DNA from: CAXGUU01 sp964012875
GTDB lineage: Bacteria; Pseudomonadota; Gammaproteobacteria; Ga0077536
Direction: 5' to 3'
Assembly: GCA_964012875.1 (NCBI GenBank)
Contig: CAXGUU010000200.1
Coordinates: 1 to 6,256, forward strand
Length of the DNA: 6,256 bases
Each line of letters begins with the position of its first letter. Position 1 is the stretch's first letter. Position numbers and translations under genes: made by a program. Below are positions 1 to 6,256 of the stretch, piece by piece. The notes under the pieces are model-generated. The model was not told where the DNA came from. It saw only the letters and a list, made by a program, of their open reading frames with translations, and searched no databases.

Positions 1-9
1 CGTGTGAAT

Positions 10-795
10 CTAACGGCTAGCCTGCGCCAACCCTTCGAAGTCTTCCACGGACAAGGTCTCCGCGCGGGCGGCGGGGTCGATGCCACATCGCTGAATTGTT
101 GATGCGTCGACGACACCGCGCAATGTATTCGCAAGGGTCTTCCGTCGCTGACCAAATGCGGCTCTGACGACCTCGTCGAACGCGTCGTCCAGCGCCGCGG
201 TTGGTCGTGGTTCCCGCGGCCATAGTCGCACGACAGCGGACTCAACTTTGGGTGGCGGATTGAATGCCTCGGCCGGCACCGTCAATTCGAGTCGGCCGCA
301 CAGGTAGCGTTGAGCGACAACGCTCAACCGCCCATATTGGCGGCTGCCGGGACCGGCCGTGATGCGTTCGGCGACCTCCCGCTGTAGCATGAAGACCATC
401 GATTCGATCCGGTCGGTCCACCTGATCAGCGTCATGATTAGCGGCGTCGATATGTTGTATGGCAGATTGCCGACGACCTGTGTCCGACCGCCGTTACCGA
501 AGACTGTTTCGAAGTCGAATTTCAGCACGTCCATGTTGACCAGTGTAAAGCCGGGGAATCGTTCAAACTGCTGTTCCAGGTGAACAGCCAGATCGCGGTC
601 GATTTCTATGGCCGTCAAATTCGCGCCGTGTTCAAGTAAGGGCCCCGTCAGCACCCCTTCGCCGGGCCCAATTTCGACTATTGGTTTTGCGGACCGTGGT
701 TCGATCAGATCAACAATTCGATCGATGACATGGTCATCGCGCAGGAAATGCTGTCCGAAACGTTTTCTCAATGTCTGGTCGACTGTCTGTTGCAC
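10..795 (-). CDS. rsmA: 16S rRNA (adenine(1518)-N(6)/adenine(1519)-N(6))-dimethyltransferase RsmA (KsgA)
   Basis: RsmA transfers four methyl groups from S-adenosylmethionine to two adjacent adenosines in the 3'-terminal helix of 16S rRNA, a late quality-control step in 30S assembly in the cytoplasm. The 261-residue protein has the family's usual length. Visible motifs are the N-terminal RKRFGQHFLRD (residues 10-20), SAM-binding motif I EIGPGEG (41-47), the acidic residue E64 at the end of the second strand, catalytic motif IV NLPY (110-113), NPPPKVESAVV (179-189) and the C-terminal FGQRRKTLANTLRG (214-227). The start codon is GTG. An in-frame TGA five codons upstream makes it the most distal start possible, and TTG at codon 9 is the only near alternative. 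No clear Shine-Dalgarno is seen. The first 28 bp overlap the end of pdxA in another frame, so translational coupling is likely. The stop is TAG, nine bases from the window edge. The identification is very secure. Confidence 0.98.
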   Translation of the reverse strand: MQQTVDQTLRKRFGQHFLRDDHVIDRIVDLIEPRSAKPIVEIGPGEGVLTGPLLEHGANLTAIEIDRDLAVHLEQQFERFPGFTLVNMDVLKFDFETVFGNGGRTQVVGNLPYNISTPLIMTLIRWTDRIESMVFMLQREVAERITAGPGSRQYGRLSVVAQRYLCGRLELTVPAEAFNPPPKVESAVVRLWPREPRPTAALDDAFDEVVRAAFGQRRKTLANTLRGVVDASTIQRCGIDPAARAETLSVEDFEGLAQASR

Positions 796-1799
796 AGAGC
801 GATGGCTTCAAAGAGCGCCGACCTCATGCTGCCGGCGTCCGCTTTCCCGGATGCCGCGAGGTCATACGCAGTGCCGTGATCGACCGACGTTCTGATGATC
901 GGCAGGCCGAGCGTAATGTTGGCCGCATGACCGAATCCGATTGCCTTTAAGGCCGTCAGGCCCTGGTCGTGATACATCGCCACGATAGCGTCGAACATCG
1001 TGCGGTTTGCCAGCGTAAAAGCCGTATCAGCCGGCAGCGGGCCGGTGATTTGATGGCCGGCTTGCTGTAAGGCTTGAACGACAGGAACGATCACTGCCTG
1101 TTCTTCACTGCCGAGGTGTCCCGATTCACCGGCATGGGGGTTCAGGCCACAGACCGCGATCCGCGGCGATTCGATTCCGAATCGCTGCTTTAGATCGGCG
1201 AGCAATATTTCGCAGGTCTCCCTGACGGCATTTGCCGTAATAAGCCGAGGTACTTCGACAAGCGGTACGTGAGTGGTTACCAGCGCGACGCGAAATTCTG
1301 CACTTGCCAGCAGCATGACGGGACGTCTCGCTCCGAATCGAGCTGCGATGAACTCGGTGTGGCCGGTGAATGGGACGCCGAAATCGTTGATCAACGCCTT
1401 GTTTACCGGACCAGTAACCATGCCGTCACAATGATGACTCATGCATGCGGTTACTGCCGACTCGATACACCCCAGCACGTAGGGCGAAGCGTCGACGCTC
1501 GGGCTGCCGGCCGTCACGTTCGCGGTACAGGATACCGGTAGCACCTGCACACACCCGCGTTGGTGTGGACGCGCGCTTTGAATGTCCGTAACGGTTTCAA
1601 TTTGGCAATCGCGCCCAAGTTCACGGGCCCGGGTGACCAGAACGTCTGGATCACCAATCGTGACTAGGCGACACTGTAGCTCGTCCTCGGCCATCTCCAG
1701 CACGAGATCCGGACCCACGCCAGCCGGATCACCGCTGGTAACTACTATCCGGGGGAGGGCAATGTTATTCCATGCTTCGGTATTCGACATAGGCTTCAT
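768..1799 (-). CDS. pdxA: 4-hydroxythreonine-4-phosphate dehydrogenase PdxA
   Basis: PdxA oxidises 4-phosphooxy-L-threonine with NAD(P)+ to an unstable amino-ketone that PdxJ condenses with deoxyxylulose 5-phosphate, in the DXP-dependent route to pyridoxal 5'-phosphate. It is cytoplasmic, dimeric and metal-dependent. The N-terminus carries TSGDPAGVGPDL (21-32), followed by TGPVNK (129-134) and FTGHTEFIA (144-152). The three metal-binding histidines are present: H177 in TTHVPL, H222 in GLNPHAGE and H277 in YHDQGL. They lie at a constant offset of 11 from E. coli H166, H211 and H266. The C-terminal TSVDHGTAYDLA segment is also typical. The 343 residues slightly exceed the E. coli protein because of a longer N-terminus. 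ATG at 1790 (codon 4) is an equally plausible start, and neither has a convincing Shine-Dalgarno. The gene overlaps the end of surA by 26-35 bp and the start of rsmA by 28 bp, which indicates a tightly packed operon. Confidence 0.98.
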   Translation of the reverse strand: MKPMSNTEAWNNIALPRIVVTSGDPAGVGPDLVLEMAEDELQCRLVTIGDPDVLVTRARELGRDCQIETVTDIQSARPHQRGCVQVLPVSCTANVTAGSPSVDASPYVLGCIESAVTACMSHHCDGMVTGPVNKALINDFGVPFTGHTEFIAARFGARRPVMLLASAEFRVALVTTHVPLVEVPRLITANAVRETCEILLADLKQRFGIESPRIAVCGLNPHAGESGHLGSEEQAVIVPVVQALQQAGHQITGPLPADTAFTLANRTMFDAIVAMYHDQGLTALKAIGFGHAANITLGLPIIRTSVDHGTAYDLAASGKADAGSMRSALFEAIALCNRQSTRH

Positions 1800-3042
1800 C
1801 GCGAAGGCGGCGTAGCCAGGACTGGCGGCGCTCGTCTACTTTTTGCCGCTTGATCGCCCTTCGTGCGCGGTCACGCTTGATCTCCTCGGTGCCGTCGTAC
1901 ATCCGTCGCTCGGTAACCTGAAGGATATGAAAGCCAAACTCGGATTCGAACGGTGCGGACAGCTGGCCAATATCGACTATCGTCATACCCTCTTCAAATT
2001 CAGGCACCATCTGCCCCTCGGAGACCCACCCTAAGTCGCCGCCTTTGAGGGCAGAGCCGCGGTCGTCGGAGTTTGTTCGCGCCAACTGCGAGAAGTCCGC
2101 CCCACCTTCAAGTCGAAGTTGAATTTGTCTGATTCGATTGAGCGCTTCCGGCTCGGATACCAGTTCCGTCGGTTTGATTAGGATGTGACGCGCACGATGC
2201 TGTTCGACCATGATCTGTTCGCCGCGGCGCTGGTCGGTCAGTCTCACGATATGAAAGCCGCTCGAATTTCTAATGATGCTCGAAGTTTCACCAACCTCCA
2301 TCGTTCCAACCGAGTCCGCGAACAAGGATGGGATCTGACTGCCCTGCCGCCATCCCAGGTCGCCGCCTTCGAGCGCCTGTTGTCCGTCTGACACGCTGAT
2401 TGCGACGGCTTTGAAATCTTCACCATCGGCGATGCGTTGCAGTGATTTCTGGGCCTTCTCACGCGCTGCCTGTATTTCGTCCTCGGTCGCGCCCGTGGGG
2501 GTCGAGATTAGGATGTGGGACAGGCGGTACTCCTCGTCGTCGGCCTCGCTGTTACTTTCATTGCGCAGGTAATTTTCGATCTCAGAATCGCGCACTCTGA
2601 CTCGATTATCCACCTCTTCCTTGCGCAATTTGGCAATGGTTATTTCCTGTCGAATCTGTTCTCTGAAAACAGGTATTTCGAATCCTTCGTTCGTCAGGAT
2701 CTCCCGAAATTGCTCGATGTTCAAATCGTTGCGTTTCGCGATGTCGACGATGGCCTGATCAAGGGCTTGTTCGGTTACTTCAACGCCGGCGCGATCGGCG
2801 ACCTGAAGTTGAATCTTCTCCAACACCAGCCTTTCCATGACCTGGCGCTCTAGCACGGCAGTTGGTGGCATCTGAGTACCCTGCTGCCGCAACTGAATCC
2901 GCACTCGCTGCAGTTGCTCCTCGAGCTCGCTTTCCATTACCACGTCCTCCTCGACAATGGCAACGATGCGATCGAGTTCCATCGCTGAGACATTCGTGGA
3001 CAGCTGGAAGATGACGCCGAAAATAAGAAAAATTCTAACCAT
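1765..3042 (-). CDS. surA: Periplasmic chaperone and peptidyl-prolyl isomerase SurA
   Basis: SurA escorts unfolded outer-membrane proteins, including LptD, across the periplasm to the BAM complex. I chose ATG at 3042, which gives 425 residues (E. coli SurA has 428) and a compact signal peptide: MVR, a hydrophobic core IFLIFGVIF, and likely cleavage after NVSA. An upstream ATG at 3078 would add 12 residues with an acidic residue in the n-region, which suits a signal peptide less well. Neither start has a clear Shine-Dalgarno. Numbered from the 3078 start, the mature protein opens with MELDRIVAIVEEDVV (33-47), the SurA N-terminal chaperone domain. Two parvulin domains follow at about 182-285 (RLSHILIS to GFHIVRLTDQRR) and 293-391 (RARHILIK to GFHILQVTERR). 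The last helix ends in the family-typical LRDEAYVEYR. The gene lies 162 bp after lptD, as in E. coli, and its 3' end overlaps pdxA. All domains are intact. Confidence 0.97.
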   Translation of the reverse strand: MVRIFLIFGVIFQLSTNVSAMELDRIVAIVEEDVVMESELEEQLQRVRIQLRQQGTQMPPTAVLERQVMERLVLEKIQLQVADRAGVEVTEQALDQAIVDIAKRNDLNIEQFREILTNEGFEIPVFREQIRQEITIAKLRKEEVDNRVRVRDSEIENYLRNESNSEADDEEYRLSHILISTPTGATEDEIQAAREKAQKSLQRIADGEDFKAVAISVSDGQQALEGGDLGWRQGSQIPSLFADSVGTMEVGETSSIIRNSSGFHIVRLTDQRRGEQIMVEQHRARHILIKPTELVSEPEALNRIRQIQLRLEGGADFSQLARTNSDDRGSALKGGDLGWVSEGQMVPEFEEGMTIVDIGQLSAPFESEFGFHILQVTERRMYDGTEEIKRDRARRAIKRQKVDERRQSWLRRLRDEAYVEYRSME

Positions 3043-3146
3043 TTCAGTCGCTTGAAAAAGGAGGATTTCTACCAACATGGGGCGAGGTTGCGCATTTTCA
3101 AACAGCCCTTTCAGGTGTTGGCTGCAGCGGAACCGACCGCGGGTGA

Positions 3147-3175
3147 ATTGTACCCGATTCAGGTAATAATCCGGA
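3147..3175 (-). promoter_or_regulatory. Weak candidate promoter -10 element upstream of surA
   Basis: In the 162-bp gap between lptD and surA the minus strand carries TACAAT (3147-3152), a five-of-six match to the sigma-70 -10 hexamer. It lies inside a short inverted repeat, CGGGT-ACAATTC-ACCCG (3140-3156). No good -35 hexamer sits at 16-18 bases, where the sequence is close to TCCGGA. An activator-dependent or internal operon promoter is possible, since surA in E. coli can be expressed apart from lptD, but the evidence is thin and chance is a fair explanation. I see no other feature in this gap and no terminator. Confidence 0.2.
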
Positions 3176-3204
3176 GTTACCCGGCGTCGTCAATGGGGCG
3201 GATT

Positions 3205-5484
3205 TCACTCGAAAGGATCGACGTAACCCGGAATGCCTCGTCGTAGCAGTGAGCCAGATTTTCTTCCGAATCCGCCAAGACCCCGGAAATGAACCTGCAG
3301 AAATACGCCATTGTCGAAAGCGCCTTCGGAGTTCCGTAGGAACCGCCGAGCGATAATGCGCGCACCCCAACAGCAACTTTCATACTCGACGCCCCCGATC
3401 GCTTCCAGCGTCCGGTTTTCCTGCAACGAAAAATTCCAGCGACCCAGAATCGCGATTTGATTAGTCAACGGAAAGCGCGCCGATATATCGGTTTGCTCGA
3501 CGTCAGTTCGAGCCCGTCGGAAGTGGTATCTGAAATTCAAAACCGTTTCGAGGTTTGGTCGATAGCGCATCCTGATCGTGGATCTCTGAATCTGTCGCTC
3601 ATTCGGGTCCCACTGCACGGTACCGCGTAGCGTCCAGTCAGCGCTCAACGCTGCCGCGGCTTCGGCAACCAGCTCTGAAAAGCTGTCCTCATTTTCAACA
3701 CCGTTAGGTAAAACTACTTCGCGATCGCGAAAGTAAAATATCTGGCCGACGCTTATACGCGCCGCTTCGCGACCATTTTCGGTGTCAAGCAGGCGAGAGG
3801 TTATGGCGGTCGTAACCTGATTGGCGTCGCCGACGCGGTCGCCGCCAGTGAATCGATTGTCGCGAAAAATATGGCGGAAAGAGACGTCCAGCAATCCCGA
3901 ATCGAAGCGCGGAAGCTGAGTTTGATCGACATTGGGGACGAACAAATAAAATATGCGCGGTTCGAAGGTCTGCAGGTGATTTTTGCCGAATAGAGCTACG
4001 TCCCGCTCGAGAAACAGCGAGGAGTCGATGCTGAGTATTGGCACAGAACGGGACTCATTGTCGTCAAAGATCGAATCAGGGTCGTCCATGAAGTACTGCG
4101 TATGTCGCAATGTCAGCTTCGGTTTCAGCGACAAGTAAGATGACGTGTATTCATAGGAGAACGATGGAGCAACATTCAGACGTCCGGCTGTTAGGCTGTC
4201 ATCTCGATAGAAATAGGTTGCATCCGCATTCACCTCGGCTCGCAGTCGACCCAGAGTGGGCATTCTGTGTCGGACGTAAATCTGCGGTAAACGCCGATAG
4301 GGGCCGCGGCTGCTGCTGATGGAGCTGTCCACCGTCTGGTAGGCCTGGATCAGAGTATAAATATTGGTTCTTGAGCCGCGATAAAAAAAAGTCGCTCGTC
4401 GGTCGAGAAAACGCTGACTAGTAACACCGATGCTGGAGCCGAAATCTTCAAAATATTCGTCGTCGGAAACGTTGTTGAGTTTCACTCGCAGTAGTCCGCG
4501 GCGGTTGAAGAAAAACTGCGAGTGCTGCAAAGACACCATTGAGCGGTCCGTGCCACCGTGCAAATTGTCGCCAGGAAGATATTCGACCGCCATTTTCCCC
4601 CTAAGGTCGTGCGACAGGTAGCGAAACTCGGTGCCGAGCATCGCACCTCTATCGGTCAGGATGCGCGGTGTAATCGTTGCGTCATAGTTGGGTGCAAGGT
4701 TCCAGTAGTATGGTATTTGCATGTCAAAACCCGATTCGTTCGTGCTACCCATCGTTGGTGCGAGAAACCCGGATTTGCGTTTGTCACTGAGCGGGAAACT
4801 GACATAGGGGAAATAAAATACCGGGATGTCGCGCACCCGAAGGAACGCATGGGTCGCAGAACCGCGGTCACTTTCATGATCCAGTTTGATTCGCGCGGCT
4901 GATACGCGCCATGTCTCGTCAGACAAGGGGCAGGTCGAGTAGTCGACATCTTCGAGGACGGTCAGGTCGGCTCGGCGACTGTGCTCGAGATGTCCGGCGT
5001 AGCCTCGTCCGCGGCCATTTCTGAGCCAGTATTTACCGTCGTGAAGTTGTGAAATTTCGCTGTTGAGATCATAGGTGGCACTCTCGCCGGCCCATATCAT
5101 CGCGCCGTCCCACAAGTGGGCTCGCCCTTCAGCGTTAAAGATTCCGGCGTCGACATCGTAAGTGGCAACTTCTGCGCGAATCGAATTCTGGCCGCGCACA
5201 ATCTCGACGTCACCATCGAAGCGACTGACCCCTTCTTCGACCAAACGGGAACTGTCGGCGCGGATCTCGATACTTTCGGGATCAGTCGTGTCTGCGGTGT
5301 ACCCTGGCCGGACAGGGATCAACTGGCCTGCCGGGCATAATCTCCACTGGTAGCTTTCGTCACGATCAGTCAGTGGCCCCGCAGCAAGGTGCAAGGGGAT
5401 GAAGGCGATTAGGGTCAGGCACGCGGCAAGCACGCGCCTATGCACCGGCCCTGTAGGCGGGTGTATGTTTTTGTTATTTATCAT
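3205..5484 (-). CDS. lptD: LPS-assembly outer membrane protein LptD (Imp/OstA)
   Basis: LptD with the lipoprotein LptE forms the outer-membrane translocon that inserts lipopolysaccharide into the outer leaflet. The 759 residues are close to E. coli LptD (784). In order: a signal peptide (HRR, then a hydrophobic stretch at about 18-35 ending LHLAA), the periplasmic LptA-like beta-jellyroll at about 70-190 (IEIRADSSRLVEEG, FDGDVEIVRGQNSIRAE), then the large C-terminal barrel with family motifs FPYVSFPLSDKRKSGFLAPT, PYYWNLAPNYDATITPR, FRYLSHDLRG, ANQVTTAITSRLLD and VGQIFYFRDR. The four conserved cysteines are present as C50, C185 and the pair C704-C705. In E. coli the equivalent residues form two interdomain disulfides needed for function. 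The ATG at 5484 has no Shine-Dalgarno; GTG at 5445 (codon 14) would give a more compact signal peptide. A sigma-E-like promoter lies just upstream, and surA, encoding its chaperone, follows. Identification is very secure, the exact start less so. Confidence 0.98.
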   Translation of the reverse strand: MINNKNIHPPTGPVHRRVLAACLTLIAFIPLHLAAGPLTDRDESYQWRLCPAGQLIPVRPGYTADTTDPESIEIRADSSRLVEEGVSRFDGDVEIVRGQNSIRAEVATYDVDAGIFNAEGRAHLWDGAMIWAGESATYDLNSEISQLHDGKYWLRNGRGRGYAGHLEHSRRADLTVLEDVDYSTCPLSDETWRVSAARIKLDHESDRGSATHAFLRVRDIPVFYFPYVSFPLSDKRKSGFLAPTMGSTNESGFDMQIPYYWNLAPNYDATITPRILTDRGAMLGTEFRYLSHDLRGKMAVEYLPGDNLHGGTDRSMVSLQHSQFFFNRRGLLRVKLNNVSDDEYFEDFGSSIGVTSQRFLDRRATFFYRGSRTNIYTLIQAYQTVDSSISSSRGPYRRLPQIYVRHRMPTLGRLRAEVNADATYFYRDDSLTAGRLNVAPSFSYEYTSSYLSLKPKLTLRHTQYFMDDPDSIFDDNESRSVPILSIDSSLFLERDVALFGKNHLQTFEPRIFYLFVPNVDQTQLPRFDSGLLDVSFRHIFRDNRFTGGDRVGDANQVTTAITSRLLDTENGREAARISVGQIFYFRDREVVLPNGVENEDSFSELVAEAAAALSADWTLRGTVQWDPNERQIQRSTIRMRYRPNLETVLNFRYHFRRARTDVEQTDISARFPLTNQIAILGRWNFSLQENRTLEAIGGVEYESCCWGARIIARRFLRNSEGAFDNGVFLQVHFRGLGGFGRKSGSLLRRGIPGYVDPFE

Positions 5485-5665
5485 CGACGCGTTAAAGCGT
5501 TCGGAAACCAGCGTGGGCTTAAGTTCGCACAGATTACACGGCGCATCAACTTGAGTCGTAAACCCGCATAATCAGGTTTCTACAGGCGCACCAACAGCAT
5601 GGTATGCCCGCGTTCCAGACGTACTGTCTGCAGTGCCGTACGGGAGCGAATTCAAGGCAACACAG
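5485..5665. other. Intergenic region between the LON-domain gene and lptD
   Basis: This 181-bp gap holds the candidate sigma-E promoter near its lptD end and a perfect 5-bp inverted repeat CAGAC-N5-GTCTG at 5616-5630, 38 bases past the LON-gene stop. The repeat has no following T-tract, so I do not call it a terminator. A second short hairpin (AAACC and GGTTT arms, 5560-5579) is also without a T-tract. A possible sigma-70 -10 (TGTAAT, minus strand, about 5533-5538) has a poor -35. A 21-codon minus-strand frame (5481-5546) is described as a finding. No RNA gene is recognisable. Confidence 0.5.
5500..5528 (-). promoter_or_regulatory. Candidate sigma-E (RpoE) promoter for lptD
   Basis: On the minus strand GCGAACTT (5521-5528) is followed after 15 bases by TCCGAA (5500-5505). 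This resembles the sigma-E consensus GGAACTT, spacer about 16, TC(T/A)(G/A)A, with the critical AAC of the -35 element and the TC of the -10 element kept. In E. coli the lptD-surA operon is known to have sigma-E-dependent transcription, so the position is biologically sensible. The predicted transcript start, around 5492-5494, leaves only about ten bases before the ATG at 5484. That is odd and may favour a downstream start. The match is by eye and not scored against a genome background. Confidence 0.5.
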
Positions 5666-6256
5666 TCAGGGGTCGCGGCCGATTCCCGGTCCTTCCATCC
5701 ACTCGAAGATCAATGCCAACAGTTCCTCTGCGCTAGACATTTCCAGCGCCTCGACTCGTTGCTCGATGGGCACAGGCATGATTTCCGCGAGTCGATACGC
5801 TACCCAGTCTGCATCGTCCCACAACCAGGGCACCGGCGGCGCCAGATCGGCTTGCCGTTCGTAAATTTCCCGCAGCAATTTCCGTAATGGCGCGAACTTT
5901 GGCGGCAACTGACCGGGGGTGCTTGCTGTGCGCAAGGTCACGTCCGCAAGCGCAAGGCCGTCATTTGCCACGCTGAACTCAACAATCTCAAACACCTCGA
6001 CACCAAGGGCAACGATGTTTAGCAGGCCATCGGTGCCCTGGTCCCAGGATTCGATGGTGGCCGTGGTGCCGACGCGATGGAATTCAGGCGTCAGACCAAC
6101 TTCCCGACCGCGGATGATACCGACGATGCCAAACGGCGCCGACTCACGCATGCTCGTGCTGACCATGTCGACATAGCGCGTTTCAAAGATCTTCAGGGGG
6201 ATGCGCCCGCCGGGGAACAACACGGTCCCGAGCGGAAACAACGGTATTCTCGTTGC
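5666..6256 (-). CDS. LON substrate-binding domain protein (stand-alone LonN-type), 5' partial
   Basis: This encodes a stand-alone version of the N-terminal substrate-binding domain of Lon protease, without the AAA+ ATPase or serine protease domains. The 196 visible residues open with IPLFPLGTVLFPGGRIPLKI, then FETRYVDMV, the family's signature first strands. FGIVGIIRGREVG, a central IVEFSVANDGLALADVTLR-like strand region and a C-terminal helical part (WVAYRLAEIMPVPIEQRVEA, then LLALIFEWMEG) follow, and the gene stops with TGA. The reading frame is open to the window edge, and a TTG at 6241 falls inside the conserved LFPLGTVLFPGG motif. TTG is therefore an unlikely start, and the true one should lie just beyond 6256. 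Length fits the usual roughly 190-210 residues of these proteins. Their biochemical role is not settled; substrate recognition or adaptor activity is an inference from Lon. It is codirectional with lptD but separated by 181 bp, so probably a separate transcription unit. Confidence 0.9.
   Translation of the reverse strand, partial: ATRIPLFPLGTVLFPGGRIPLKIFETRYVDMVSTSMRESAPFGIVGIIRGREVGLTPEFHRVGTTATIESWDQGTDGLLNIVALGVEVFEIVEFSVANDGLALADVTLRTASTPGQLPPKFAPLRKLLREIYERQADLAPPVPWLWDDADWVAYRLAEIMPVPIEQRVEALEMSSAEELLALIFEWMEGPGIGRDP

Noticed and set aside
1..9. Start of apaG after rsmA
   Set aside because: E. coli has apaG next, but only nine bases remain and no start codon is visible on the minus strand.
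608..895. Plus-strand open frame of 95 codons opposite rsmA/pdxA
   Set aside because: It lies antisense to two well-identified genes, has no recognisable motif, and its composition is what the opposite strand of GC-rich coding DNA gives.
2515..2853. Plus-strand open frame of 112 codons with a hydrophobic start
   Set aside because: It is fully antisense to the surA N-terminal domain, which is unambiguous. The hydrophobic residues mirror acidic and polar codons of surA, and no ribosome binding site or family match is seen.
3174..3187. CCGGGTAACTCCGG hairpin after lptD as a terminator
   Set aside because: The stem is only four bases and no T-tract follows, and termination here would not fit the conserved lptD-surA operon.
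3150..3190. Possible second sigma-E promoter before surA (GTAACTC-N16-TCGGG, minus strand)
   Set aside because: It keeps AAC and TC but deviates at the first -35 bases and most of the -10. With such loose matching similar hits would occur by chance.
3098..3383. Two minus-strand frames spanning the lptD 3' end and the gap to surA
   Set aside because: They overlap the conserved LptD C-terminus (CC pair region) in the wrong frame, and neither resembles a known protein. They could suggest an lptD frameshift, but LptD ends normally in its own frame.
4558..4902. Plus-strand open frame of 114 codons antisense to lptD
   Set aside because: It overlaps the conserved LptD barrel motifs on the other strand and shows no domain signature.
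5604..5887. Two overlapping plus-strand frames opposite the LON-gene 3' end
   Set aside because: Two different frames are open over the same stretch and the minus-strand frame encodes a recognisable domain, so both are shadows.

Overview
The window is a conserved gammaproteobacterial chromosomal block, with every real gene on the minus strand. Read in the direction of transcription (high to low coordinates) the order is: a LON substrate-binding-domain gene cut by the right edge, lptD, surA, pdxA and rsmA. The lptD-surA-pdxA-rsmA order is the same as in the Escherichia coli lptD operon. Together with the proteobacterial-type LptD and SurA, it points to a gammaproteobacterium with an LPS outer membrane. 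The DNA is moderately GC-rich, and I cannot name a genus or family from it.

Layout: 5666-6256 is the LON-domain gene, whose N-terminus lies just outside the window. 5485-5665 is an intergenic region with a candidate sigma-E-type promoter immediately before lptD. 3205-5484 is lptD. 3043-3204 is an intergenic region holding at most a weak promoter-like element. 1765-3042 is surA (possible upstream start at 3078). 768-1799 is pdxA, and 10-795 is rsmA. surA/pdxA overlap by 26-35 bp and pdxA/rsmA by 28 bp, so these three are almost certainly cotranscribed and probably translationally coupled. The next gene after rsmA (apaG in E. coli) would begin beyond the left edge and is not visible.

How the genes work together: LptD is the outer-membrane translocon that inserts lipopolysaccharide, and SurA is the periplasmic chaperone that delivers barrels such as LptD to the BAM machinery. 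The pair is therefore a functional unit, and a sigma-E envelope-stress promoter ahead of lptD would fit. PdxA (pyridoxal phosphate synthesis) and RsmA (16S rRNA dimethylation) are housekeeping enzymes that share the operon without an obvious mechanistic link. All the diagnostic residues I could check are intact: four LptD cysteines, three PdxA metal histidines, two SurA parvulin domains and the RsmA NLPY motif. I see no frameshift, mobile element, RNA gene, CRISPR array or terminator with a clear T-tract.

I found no undescribed system. The points worth a second look are small: start-codon choices, the candidate sigma-E promoter and its very short leader, and a few minor sequence patterns.
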